Shown piece after piece: positions 48,704 to 60,375 of a stretch of DNA of 64,000 nucleotides (position 1 is its first letter; each line of letters opens with the position of its first letter). Made by a program: the position numbers and the translations under genes. Source of the stretch: Triglochin maritima (taxonomy: Eukaryota > Streptophyta > Magnoliopsida > Alismatales > Juncaginaceae); contig OY821771.1 in the NCBI GenBank assembly GCA_963682175.1, forward strand, positions 35,608,201-35,672,200. Direction: 5' to 3'. A model generated the notes under the pieces. That model was not told the origin of the DNA. It made no database searches and saw only the letters and a program-made list of their open reading frames with translations.

Positions 48704-50300
48704 TGCTCTCATGCGTAGGATTGAGAGTTTAAAGTTGGACCGAGTTCCTGTAGCCCAGGTCGCTACTCCCGCTTGTAGTAGGTGTGGACCTATAGGACAT
48801 AGTGATTTGCAATGTGCTTGTGCTCTAAGCGATACTGAGTATGTAAATGTGATGTATCAACAATAGTTCTGTAACGACTCGTACAGTCACTCCTATAACC
48901 CGGGATGTCGAAACCACCCTAACTTCTCTTGGGGGCCTAGTGGGGGCCACGGTCAGAGCTCTCACGCTCAAACTCAGCCCCGCCATATCACCCTACTCGT
49001 CCATCGACGACCTACCAACCCCACATCAAAGATCTCAGTCTCATACTCACAAACCTCCTCAGTCCTCATCTTTGAGTTATTCTAACCAGACTCTACCCTA
49101 ACGGGTTGACCCAAATGACTCCACTCTTGAACAAACCATTCAAGTGTTCATGCAGAGCATGCAAAGTTCAGTCAAAAATTTGGAAGTGCAAGTTATCTAG
49201 TTGGCTCATCTGCTCCATCAACGTGAGAATGGTCAAATACCAAGTGAACCCGAGGTGAATCCCCAGGGTACTTAATCGCAAGGAAGGCCACTAGTACCTC
49301 GTGTTACCTCTAACCGACCCATCATGTGATTCATACTTTGAGGTTTGGTAAGGAGGTGGACAACAAAATTGGGTTGTCTTCATTGCAATCACTATCTCTT
49401 GGTGTCACCAGACCTGCAGTGATACCCACATCTATGAGGGAGTCGGGTCCTGAGGTTCCCTTAATGAATACTTTGAGGAAGGAGTATGATCATGAGGTTT
49501 TTTCTACTTTTATTTCGATAATGCGGCTGAACCCTAAGGTTCCCTTGTCTCATCATGTGTCAAAGGAATCAGAGTTTGAGGTTCCTATGCAAAAGTCCAC
49601 ATCCATGAGTCCATCTGAGGTCCCTAGTCATGTTTCTACAGAACCGAATGCTGAGGTTCCTTCGAAAGACCCTTATGCCCCGAAGGCGCCATTCCCTGAG
49701 CGCCTTAAAAAGAAAACTTCAGATCAATACGACAAGATGCTTGAGATCTTTCATCAAGTTAAGGTGAACATTCCATTGTTGGAGGTGATTCTGTAGATGA
49801 CAGCTTATGTCAAGGTTCTTAAGGATTTATGCACCAACAAGAGAAAAAACCAATGTTTCCAAGAAAACTTTTCTAACGGCAAATGTGAGTTCATTGTTGG
49901 CACAACCCACGCAAGTCAAATATAAGGACCCTAGTTGTCCTACTATTTCTTGTGTGATTATTAATGTATCAATGTTCATTGGACTTATGTGCATCTGTCA
50001 ATCTTTTGTTGTATTCTATCTATGTCCACTTTGGTCTTGGAGACCTCAAACAAACAAAAACCACACTTCAACTAGCTCGGTATTCTTATCAAAGTGAGTG
50101 AGTTCATTTATCCAGTCGATTTCTTTGTTTTGGATATTGAACTTGTACCAAACCTACTTGGACAAATTTTAGTGACTTCCAATGCCTTGATCAATTGTCT
50201 CAATGGTATGATGCACTTGAGATTTGGTAGTCAGTGCGCCAATTTCAATATATTCACCATCCAGAAGAATCTAGGTGCCTTTGATAATCTTATCTAGGGC
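48704..50300 (+). pseudogene. Gag-protease remnant, element B
   Basis: Opens with a zinc knuckle CSRCGPIGHSDLQCAC (~48770-48815). Further on are PFPERLKKKTSDQYDKMLEI and FHQVKVNIPLLEVIL, then AYVKVLKDLCTNKRK and KYKDPSCPTISCVI. These blocks are the linker and protease entry of Athila/Tat polyproteins. A stop at 49794-49796 and a frameshift near 49850 break it. The aspartic protease active site is lost, while DFFVLDIE and the following LLGQ (50110-50165) mark the protease C-terminal side. Confidence 0.75.
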
Positions 50301-52335
50301 ATGGATGAGAACGAAGTTGAATGCACCTTTAAATATTTCAGAGAGTTGTTCGATAGAGATCCTGTTGGTGGTGAAGTTGTTTCAATTGTGATGGCACAAG
50401 AAGGTGTCTTATCTTGTGCTCATATGGCCTTTGAGCAACATCCTTTTGATCATGTGGCTCTTGAGCCACAAGATACCATTTTTGTGGCCTCTGGGCCACC
50501 TGCTTTTCACTTTGTATCTGTTGAGGATCTGATGTGGGTTAAGAATCAACCACCTGATACACTACACTTCAAACAACCAGATGAAGATTCACCTCTCACT
50601 CATGCCTCCTATCTTGCTCATTCTCAATAGGCATCAAACGACCACAATGCTTATAAGGGTGTCAAATGGTCAAACAATTCTGTTTCTAGACTTTGTCATA
50701 TGGGTAATAAGTCTGTGGTGTCACTTTGTGTGGATGAAATGATCCCTATGCACTCAATTGTCAGTTGGAGGGTATATATTGATGACCCTCCGCTTTGTTG
50801 CGGAATAGAAAGATATTTGTTTGGATTTCCTTTCACAGACCCTGGTTTTGAAAGGCACTGACCATCATCATTGGTTCATAAACCTGTCAACAATTCTCAT
50901 GTTTCATATGTTGCGAGTCCATGCAAGTGCATTTCTGGCTCGAGAGATGGTAGGTTCCCATTTAATCTCCCTTGACAAATGGAGATAGGAGCCCATTAAT
51001 GTACATAGTTCTCCGAAAAAAAGAAAAAAAAGACTCCACAAGTGAGCATTGATTGTTGTGGGCACCAACCCTTGTGTATTTGGGTCCAATTTCTTTTACG
51101 TATTTGTCTCTCTTATTAAGTATCTCACAAGTTTTTTTAGAATTCGGGTATATGTTCGTCCACATAACAAAGAACTTCCATTTGCGTTTCACATTGGTGA
51201 GATCTTTTCTTTTTCATACATAAATCCATGTAGTATCATGCTCACATTCATTGAGGACAACACATGAAATACATGTGGGCGGTGTTTTACGTGTGTACGT
51301 AGTCGAGTCTCTCCTTTTCTTTTGTTTGCATTGTTAGGGTCATGTTAGTGTGCTACATTTAATATCGATATATCTGTTTGTCATGATCATTGGGTGACTT
51401 GTCTTCTTTTGCTTGCCTATTGCTTTAATTTTTCCATTTCTTTCAAAATCTTCACGTGTTTGCAAAAGAAAATGTTTTGTGGGTTATGCGTGTGTTTAAC
51501 ATGTGCAAAACCGTTGAGAGACAGTAAAAAGGAAGCTCTCAAAATTAATTTGAACGTGATGCATTAGGATATCTAGAACATCGACTTTAGGTCTTATTTA
51601 GTCGTAATAATACAACCCAGTTTTTCCTCGGGAGGAAAGTAATCATAGGATTTCAGTACTCAAATAAATAAAGAAGTCCACCCTGAACTTAGTGAGTCGA
51701 ATAATTCGTGTCTGTTAGTATAAGGAAGTTTTGTTGTAGCCCGGAACCCTTAAGCTCTTGTTGTGAAACCGTAAGTGTAGCAGTTTTGGTTAATTTGTAG
51801 ATAAGAAATAATTTAGTAGGCGTTTTCTCCTCTCGTTATGTAAAAAAGAAATGACTTAATAAACTGTAAAAAAAAGAAGGAACAAAAAAAGAAAAAAATG
51901 GTAATACAAATAAGAACCTTAGTGGACTTTACACTTTGTATCACTTGAGGACGTTAAGGTTGCCCATGTCTTTCACTTAAGTCCTTAATTGACTTGCACG
52001 AATGATTCATTAGCGTAGGTGTGTGGATTGGATACATATATAGAGTCGGTCCGTAGGATTACCGTGTCCAACAATCGACAAAAGTAAGTCCGGCGGGTCG
52101 TGTTGCTATGTTGAATAATGCATCAATGTTCGGATTTTGTGGGTATATCCGCTGAAAACTCTCACGAGACACCACTCCTCCTCCTTGGCGAAAAGGAGGT
52201 TTAACAAATTGTTGCACGTGTTAAGTGCAACCGAGATTCCTACGAAAGTGACTCAGAATTTCCCTATTTTTCGTATGTTTTTCCTTTCTTTCATTTTTCA
52301 CTTTTTTGTTTTGCTCGGGACTAGCAAAACGTAAG
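50301..52335 (+). other. Element B 3' region without recognised domain
   Basis: An open frame at 50301-50630 has no known domain. 51000-52335 is the non-coding 3' region homologous (inverted) to 40554-41215 and 44058-44900 of element A. The intact insertion site for solo LTR 4 is at 51661-51679. Confidence 0.6.
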
Positions 52336-53012
52336 TGTGGGAGTATTTGATTAGTAGCATATCATGCATCATATTCATGCTATATATCCTTAATTTTATC
52401 TCAATATTGTGCTACTCGAGTGTTTGTTATTATATTTCAGGTATTAGGTAATAAAGAAGAGAATGGAGGGAAAAAGGACTGAAACATAAGTAGAAAGGAC
52501 TTAAATGAAGCAAAATGGACCTCTCTGTCATGTACAAGGACCCATCTGCAAGAGGGAAGGACTTGGACCGAGAAACTCCACACCGAGGGATTGTTCCCAG
52601 TTACATTTTTCATGTCGATAAATAAAACTCTTCTTCCTCCTTTGTAACCTACCCATTGCTTGGTGGTCATTCTCTCTACTCAGAGTAAAGCCTTGGAGCA
52701 AAACTCAAGTGGAGAATAATGCTACTTGTAATGAGAGTCATGTAAATTAAATATTTTCTTAGTTTTGGTTTAATGTCTCTTTTAATACTTGCATATTTAG
52801 CTTAGTTTTGTTTCCTTAATGTTAGTATAATTAGTTATAATGTTTTCTTCCTTAGTATACCTGTTAGCTTAATGTATAGTGAGTAGTTTCATCCCCCTTT
52901 GAGGGTGGAGATGATGTTTATACATGTAATAAAGAATGAGAGTGAATGCTATCTTATGCAATATGTGATGAATGTGAATGTTTGCGGGTTTGTTTAAAAG
53001 AGAATACTTAGG
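52336..53012 (+). repeat. Element B 3' LTR, partial
   Basis: Begins TGTGGGAGTATTTGATTAG. Includes the block ATATCCTTAATTTTATCTCA and the CTCGAGTGTTTGTTAT block shared with the element A LTRs. It ends at AAGAGAATACTTAGG, where SIRE-like LTR sequence starts. Confidence 0.7.
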
Positions 53013-53764
53013 TGACGTTCGAACAACCAAGTCATCGGTCGAACCTAAACGGCTATCACTTAAGTGAATGGTCGAACTGAAATAAGAGGACGGTCGACCG
53101 TTGTAAGGGTTTTGACCTGGGTTAAGGTAAACGGTCGAACACAAAGAAAGAATTCGTTCGACCGAAAATAACATGCACTTTTCGTGCACGAAATTGTCTT
53201 CATCCGGTTGACCAGAAGACTTCGTTCCACTAGTGGCCAAATGTATTTTGGGGTATAGGTAAAGATATACGAATACGACCATTGGAGAATACGACAAGTA
53301 TAACGGTTGACCGGAAGGGGGATGAAACTACTCAAATAAATACGACAAGTATATCGGTCGATCGGAAGGTCACAATCGGTTGACCGTTTGACCCAGACAA
53401 TTTTGATATGATTTAAGTGATTTTCCGGCTTAGGTTTGGGTGATCTATTCAAGTCTAATTGATGTGAGATTTTGTGTGTGACTTCTACAAGGAACCTAGT
53501 ATGTATATGAATATATTTTAACTCTTGTATGCTCAAGTTCACATAAGTTCTTAAGACTGAAAATAAAGTAAAATTACATGTCTTCAAGCAGCTTGATTAC
53601 ATGTCTTGACTTAATTCCATTCTTCCTCGAGTCTTGATCACCTGTAGATGTTAGCACAATACAATATATATTCTATGCATAATGTGTGTTGTTCTACATT
53701 TGATTGTGATTAAGATTAGGTTAGTTAAATCATCAAAACAATGATTATGGCCAAAAGGCCAACA
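53013..53764 (-). repeat. Element E 3' LTR, truncated
   Basis: Minus strand starts TGTTGGCCTTTTGGCC at 53764 and matches the 5' LTR from 60375 down to about 59560. The distal half (expected end ...CCTACA) is missing, replaced by element B LTR sequence at 53012. It contains a CGGTCGACCG-type array (53030-53395). Confidence 0.8.
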
Positions 53765-53775
53765 ATCCCCCCTTT
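53765..53775 (-). other. Polypurine tract of element E
   Basis: AAAGGGGGGAT on the minus strand, directly before the 3' LTR start. Confidence 0.85.
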
Positions 53776-54399
53776 ATTATGATGACTACCTATATGTTAA
53801 TACTTGAAATTTAAATATGTAAACCATGCATATAAGATGCTCATTCTATGAATGTGCATAGTTTTTGTTTAATTATTTCAAGTTTCTATGTTTCTCCTCC
53901 TCCTTTGACATCAATCAAATGAAAAAAAATATGATTATAAGATGTCTAATAACTTCACCCCCATTCAAATGTAATGAATTTGCTCCCCTTAATTTTGCAA
54001 TTAATTTCTCTCTAGATAAAGATATTCAATAAGCTCACCCTATCGATGTGAGTAGGTCTATCAATTAGGCATAATTTTCATTTTGCTCCCCTTTAATGAT
54101 ATACATTAAGCTTATCCTAATTGATTAATGAATGATATCAAAGATATGACAATTAAGCATTCAATTTCACATTGTAACCAAGTCTATATGTTTAGGAGGA
54201 TTAAAGATTGTTACCCAATTTACATTCCTCATTGTTCTGGTTCTATCCTCCTTTAGATAGTGCAACCAGCTTGAAATTTGACTTTGCAGGCTTTGGCATG
54301 TCACTAGCGATCTCCCATCTTCTAAGTACCTACAATTGTAGATTTAGGTACCCAAACAACTTTGGGTATTTGAATATTAGTCTAAGGAACTCAAACCAT

Positions 54400-57300
54400 T
54401 TTGGTTTTGGGAGCCCACACTTGAGGAACTATGCTTTACAAACAAATGTTTGTCATTTAAAGTAGTATGAGATACATGATTTTTAAAATTGACATTATAT
54501 CCTAAACATGTTTGTCTTGTGGTTGTCTTTGACTATCTAGAAGCATGTCAAGCATTTTTATTCCCTTAGTGAACTTTTCCAGATATTTTCTAAATTGCAC
54601 ATTACAAGCTTTGAGGTCTAGTTGTTCATCATTTATAGGTGTTGCATTTAGACTAGAAAGTTACGATGCATGTGTTTCATGTCTAGCAATCACCTCATAC
54701 TTCTCATTCGTGATTGTTTCAATTTGGCATTTGAGATCATTTATAAGCTTTCTAGCATTTTTGTTCTTTTCACAAATGATCTCATATTGTGCAACTGAAT
54801 CATTAAATGCAATTTGAAGCTCATCAAAAGTATATGAATCTTGTTTAGAGCATGATCTTTCACTAGAGTATGATCCACTTGAACAAGAATTAGATCTAGT
54901 GGAGCACCAGTTAGAAGTTACCCAACTTTGTTCACTTTAATTGCCATGAAGCATGTGTGGGCAACATCTCTTCTACTTTGTAGAGATGATGATGATGAAG
55001 ATGATGAAGAATCATCTCAAGTTGCTTTGTGAGCTTCAATCTCCTTCTCTTTTCTCTTGCTCATTTGTCTTCCTCTCCTTCTCTCCCTTCTCCCATTTTG
55101 CACTTTTATCCTTCTCATTTTCTTTTTCCTTCTTCTTCCTTCTTCTTCCTCTTCTTTATTTCATTTCTCCCTTATATTTCTTGAGGAACATGAAGAAGTC
55201 TTTTTCTAGGATTTCAATGTCTTCATTCTCCTCTTTTCTTCTTGGTTCATCAAATTGTGCAATCGAATGCAAGGCTAAGGAAGGGTTCTTCTTGGAGGCT
55301 TCTTTCTCCTTTCGATAATTTATTTGGAGTTCATAAGCCATGAGTTTCCAATTAACTCCTCCATCTTTAGTTCAGAAAGGTCATGTGCTTCCTCAATTGC
55401 AATGACATTGTCTTCTCATTCGTTGTCGAGTGACCAGAGGAACATTCTGGCATGTCTCTCTCACTGAAATTTCTTCCAAGAACTTTGATAGAGATAATTA
55501 TATTGGTGAAGCGAGTGTTCATCTCGCTTAAGTTTTCACCGGGTTGCATAGTGAAATTTTCATATTTATGCATGTGGAGACTAATTCTTATTTTTTAGTT
55601 TTAATATCTCCCTCATGATGCATTTGAAGTCTATGACAAATCTCATGTGCATTATCACAACATCTAATCCTATTATATTCACCCTCATTTAAGCCACAAT
55701 AAATGATGTTCATGATGCTAGATTTCATTTCATATTCTTTCATTTTAGCTCTAGTTAATGTGGCTATATCTTCTTCCTTTAGGGGTGTGTAGGGGTTTCG
55801 AAGAAACATCCAATACTTAAGGTTACTAGAAATTAAGAATATCTTCATTCTATTCTTCCTATAATCATAATTGGACCCATTAAGCAAATGTGGTCTACTT
55901 GTGTAAGACCCGGTCTCCTGCTACATTATTAAGTCTTATTCATCTTTATGCTTGATTTTATGTTATCTTTATGCTTGATGTATGTTTCTTGGTTTTATGC
56001 TTTGTTTAGGGAAAGTTTCCTTTCGGGGAAAAGTTCACTTTTTGGGCGAGTTAAAGCGACTCGTGGGCGGTTGTGACTCGTGGGCGGGTGTGACCCGTCA
56101 GGTAGCTTTGCAATCTGTTGACTTAATCGAGTCGATCAGGCACAATTCACGTGTGTGGGTCGGCTTGGGTTTTGAGGAGGCGTGTAGAGCTGACGTGTTA
56201 GAGTTGGGTGACGTGGCTGCCATGTCAGCAAGAGGAGATCTTGAGGTGATTGCAAATATTTGAATTGAAGGTTTTTGGTATGTTTTTATTTGGCTTTATT
56301 TGCAATCATTCCTTTCCTTCTTTCTTTGTTTCCTTGAGACAAAAACCAACCCTACAACCGTCCATCTCTCCTACCCCATCTCTTCTCCACGTAACCCCAC
56401 CTCTGACCACTTCCACTACCCTCTCCGGCGTGTTGGTGGCTGAAGCTTTAGTTAGTTTTGTGAAGCAAGCAATCTCCTTGTGCGGCTAGAGGGAGGTTTG
56501 GTGGCTGATCTCTGCTGAACTCAGGTAATCATCCAGCGATCCAGGTATGCTTCTAGACTTTGAAGAGTTTTATGGGAGGGATTGTTGGCTGGAGGGGTCG
56601 GCCAGCACCCTGTCGGTGGTTGGTGCAATCGGTTGAACAACCAATTAAGTCATCTCTAACGCGCGCAGGGAGAATGCGCTAGATGAGGCTGGTTGTGGAG
56701 CAACCAGGTATGTCGAAGCTCCGTCAAGATTTGGTAAGGTCTGACCAGGGGTGAAAGTGTTCCTTCTGGGCTGAGTTTGAAGGTGGTCATGAATCTGGTT
56801 GGGTGTGGCTGGTGCACACAAGATCCGACTAGGGTTGGCCTTCAACCCTTTTTGACTCCTAGCTTGGGCGGTTGGCTGGTGCAACCATCTCAGGCGGTGG
56901 TTAGAGTTAGGAGGGAGTGGGGATGGACCTTAGGGAGGCTTGGGGGAGATGAGTCGGGGTGGCTCGTTCGGTCTGGGCATGGCGCGCTAGGGGAGCTAAC
57001 CACGCGGTTGCTGTAACTTGTGCACCTCTTGCTCGGTTGCTGGACCCAATGGCTTGGATAGACCTCCCTCCAACCTTCTCCCACCTTAGACCATCTTGGA
57101 AGGGTACCCTGAGCACGTGGTTGGGACGGATCAAGGACTCATATGCATGGTCGTGAGTCAATTTCTCTGTTAGCTTGTTTAATGCAAGCGATTGTATTTT
57201 ATGTGTTGTTTGTGATGGTGTGCTACATGAGTTGATTCATTACAGCAGTAGAGATAAAATATTCATGATCTAATGCGTGTATGTTTTCTTATTTTGATGT

Positions 57301-58784
57301 TATGCATGCACTTAGGAATGAAATTGGACTCATCCATGTTATATGCTACTCATGTTATGCCCTAATGCAACATGTAAATTTGAATGCACGCATAAATAGT
57401 AAGTATAGATATATCTAATCTTTTGATATTATGTGCATGTTTTATCATATTGTACTCCTGATATATATATGTCACTTTATGTCCATATATGGTCGGATCA
57501 CGTTATGAGATTCTAGTTCCTATCACATATATGCTCTGAAATTGATGAGGCATGTTATCGGTTGCTCATGGGGTTCGATTATGATACTTCTTACTATTGT
57601 GCTGGTTTTGTTACTTCTTTCACATTTATATGTTACCGATATGAAGTATTATGCTTAGGATATCAGACCTTATGACATCTGTATCATGACCTGTAGATGA
57701 CGTGATTAGTTGTTATGTCAATTAACCGATCCGGTTGCGATTGCTTGCTGTTGTGAGTGCATTTTGATTCCTATTTGGGATGTTCTGATTTTGATTTTAT
57801 TTGGGCTGAGAGGAGGGTATTCGTATACCCTTCCTTGAGCTCATTATGGACCTTGTAGCTACAATAAAATTATAGACCCTTAGGTTGCTTGCACTGCATA
57901 TGATATGCTAAAGTAATTCTGGGCACCTTCTGTTAATGAGCCGACGGGGCACGAGTTGGTCCTCTAGGTTCATAGGCCATTCACACAAGACCTCTATGTG
58001 GAGGTCAAGCGTAAGATAAGTCCTGGACAGGCGCACTGTCATTCTGTCTCAAGTTAGATATTCCCAAGTTCACCATGGCACCACGTAGGTTTATTTCCGC
58101 GATTTGGGGCGTCTATCCAGCGTACTACTTTGTGCCAAATGGTGGGTCAGTGGTGAGTGACTCGCTTCTAATTCTGACCAGCATGGCTGGTGTTATGTTT
58201 CCTTTTAGAGGAATGTGCTCGGGTGTTACCTGACTGGCGCGGCTGATTGAGTTGTAGCCTTCTGTTGCATTATGTGCCTTATGTTGTTTCTGATGCTTTT
58301 GTCTTAGTTAGACTTCATGCATATTTCGGTAAAACTTGGATTGGGCTGGGGGCATACTGGGTTTTCTTTATTGAAAACTCACGCATATGTTAATGTTGTG
58401 CTTCAGGTACTTAGGTTCCTATAGGGATGACTGGATGAGTTGTTGCAAATTCTGTACACGAGGGACATGTCGACCAGAGTCTTCAGTTATCTTTACTTCA
58501 ACTTATTATTATTGTATTTCCTTTTGAAACTCAAGTATTGTATTGAATTTGTTCATATATGGATATCTAGTTGTTTCAGTTATTTTTATATGTCAGCTAA
58601 TCATGTATGTCCTTTTATATGTTGTCAAGTATAGTCTGTTTGGTCTGTCACTTGTAACTCCTTCAGTCGTCGTGGAAGTCTCTGATCGTGACACTTCTGT
58701 GTTTTTCCCAGTGTGCGTACCCGCGAGATCAAGGGCGTTACAAGTTGTGCACAAACCCTCTTCATGATTAGATGAAGATGTCAT
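54400..58784 (-). pseudogene. SIRE-type gag, interrupted by solo LTR 5
   Basis: Starts MTSSSNHEEGLCT at 58784, is broken by the 2.8-kb LTR at 55902-58742, and resumes with RPHLLNGSNYDYRKNRMKIF (55890-55830), GLNEGEYNRIRCCDNAHEIC and MHKYENFTMQPGENLSEMNT. This is the UBN2-type gag of SIRE/Maximus copia elements. With the LTR and one target copy ignored, the frame across the insertion is open. Beyond 55588 there are stops. A Lys/Glu-rich segment and a PKPKWF-type segment near 54420 mark the C-terminal gag end. No protease follows. Confidence 0.8.
55902..58742 (+). mobile_element. Solo LTR 5 (2.8 kb) in element E gag, TSD ACTTG/AGTTG
   Basis: Begins TGTAAGACCCGGTCTCC and ends CAAGGGCGTTACA. Flanks are ACTTG (55897-55901) and AGTTG (58743-58747), one mismatch. 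It is the same family and nearly the same length as solo LTR 4 (2,841 vs 2,832 bp) in opposite orientation. Both carry a homologous frame with NPSRILCAPATPNQI (here on the minus strand near 56840-56800). The TGTAAGACCC start is common in Ty3 chromovirus LTRs; no internal region is left to confirm this. Confidence 0.85.
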
Positions 58785-58817
58785 GCTAAAATACGGTTAA
58801 GTACATGAAATTTAGCA

Positions 58818-58834
58818 CCTATGCTCTGCTACCA
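58818..58834 (-). other. Primer binding site of element E
   Basis: Minus strand TGGTAGCAGAGCATAGG, two bases inside the 5' LTR end. A variant of the initiator-Met copia PBS. Confidence 0.8.
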
Positions 58835-58836
58835 AA

Positions 58837-60375
58837 TGTAGGAATCGATGACTCCTAAATATCTAATCACTTAGTTAATTCTCTACTTGATTCAACAAGA
58901 GATGCAACGGAAAAAAACAAATAAAACATAAGTAGAAAAAACAAGCAATCCATAATGAAGGCAATGTGATTTTTATAGAGGTTCGACATCCCACCTACTT
59001 CCTCTCTTGCAAGCTATGCTCGGCTCCGCGAGCTCTGCCTACGTCTTCACTATCAAATCTCGTTCCGGACCGAGATCAAATCTTTACACTTCAAGCTCGC
59101 GAACATATCTTGTCTATCTCGGATCCACCTCTCACAATCCGAGAGGGACACTTCCCACTTTCTCCGAAACCTTTACAATGTTGCTTCGGGCTTTCACCGA
59201 AAACTCTTCTACTTTGACAACAAAGTTGAGTGGATCAAATACTCTCTAACTTGAGCACACTTTGAGTATGAGTAGGATTTGATAACTAAAGTGTTTAAGT
59301 TTAAGCTTGTGAGTGTAGGATTGAGATTTGAAGATTGGGAGTATTCTCTCTAAGTTAGGAGACAAATAGAAGTTGGAGAGATGTGTAAATATGGCGTGTG
59401 AACATCTATTTATAAACTCCTAAATATTTATAGCCATTAGGGAAGATTTGGTTGAAGTTTGTGTAAGATACACAGAATAGAAAACTTAAGTTCAGCAAAT
59501 CTGTCTAAACCGGTCGATCGGTACGGGAAGGGCAGTCCACCATTTCCATGAAATTTCGGAAACGTTTGAACCAACAAGTCATCGGTTGAACCTAAACGAC
59601 TATCACGTAAGTGAATGGTCGAACTGAAACAAGGGGACGGTTGACCGTACTAAGGGTTTTCACCAAGATAAATGTAATCGGTCGAACACAAAGAAATGGT
59701 TCATTCGACCGAAAATAACATGTACTTTTGGTGCACAAAATTGTCTTCATCCGGTCGACCGCTAGGAAGAGATCATTCCACCAGTGGCCAAATGTATTTT
59801 GGGGTATAGGTAAAAATATAAGAATACGACCGTTGGAGAATACGACAAGTATAATGGTCGATCGAAACATATAGGTTAATCGGTCGACCGGAAGGTCACA
59901 GTCGGTCGACCGAAAGGTCACAATCGATCGACCGATCGAGCTGGGTGAAATCACTATTGCTTAACCAAATAACTGATAGAAACGATCGAACAGAAAACTG
60001 GTTTCGATCGAGCATTTGGCACATACAATTTAGGTATGGTTTAAGTGGTTTTCCGGCTAAGGTTTGGGTGATCTATTGAAGTCCATTTGATGTGAGATTT
60101 TGTGTGTGACTTCTACAAGGAACCTAGTGTGTATGTGAATAGATTTTAACTCTTGTATGCTCAAGTTCACATAAGTTCCTAAGAGTCAAAATAAAGAAAA
60201 ATACATGTCTTCAAGTAGCTTGATTACATGTCTTGACTTCATTCCATTTGTCACCTGTAGATCTGCACAATACAATATATGTTCTATGCATAATGTGTGT
60301 TATTCTACATTTGATTGTGATTAATATTACGTTAGTTAAATCATCAAAACATATATTAAGGCCAAAAAACCAACA
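58837..60375 (-). repeat. Element E 5' LTR
   Basis: Minus strand TGTTGGTTTTTTGGCC at 60375 to GATTCCTACA at 58837; 1,539 bp. TATA box TTTATAAATA (minus, ~59416-59407). A CGGTCGACCG-type array occupies 59511-60014, upstream of the TATA box in U3. Confidence 0.88.
59511..60014. repeat. CGGTCGACCG array in element E 5' LTR
   Basis: A triplet at 59881, 59903 and 59925 (CGGTCGACCG, CGGTCGACCG, CGATCGACCG) has exact 22-bp spacing. Further pairs: TGGTCGAACT with CGGTTGACCG (22) and CGATCGAACA with CGATCGAGCA (22). The corresponding array in the 3' LTR is at 53030-53395. Confidence 0.8.

Larger units (their letters stand above)
48704..53012 (+). mobile_element. Athila/Tat-like Ty3 element B, 5'-truncated, RT-less
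   Basis: Starts abruptly within gag at the junction with element A. It continues through protease-region sequence, a non-coding 3' region, and a 3' LTR starting at 52336 that is cut at 53012 by the SIRE-like element. No reverse transcriptase or integrase. It is head to head with element A and shares its family. Confidence 0.75.
53013..60375 (-). mobile_element. SIRE-like copia element E (gag only), split by solo LTR 5
   Basis: Read on the minus strand: 5' LTR (60375-58837), PBS (58834-58818), gag start (58784), solo LTR 5 insertion (58742-55902), rest of gag to about 54400, purine tract (53775-53765), and a 3' LTR (53764-53013) that is truncated. Protease, integrase, RT and RNase H are absent, so it is non-autonomous or internally deleted. 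Confidence 0.85.

Noticed and set aside
53060..53587. 175-residue minus-strand frame
   Set aside because: Lies in the element E LTR; a partly similar frame exists in the other LTR (59592-59954), so it is LTR sequence rather than a gene.
54953..55318. Phe/Ser-rich 121-residue plus-strand frame resembling a membrane protein
   Set aside because: Antisense of the Lys/Glu-rich end of the SIRE-type gag.
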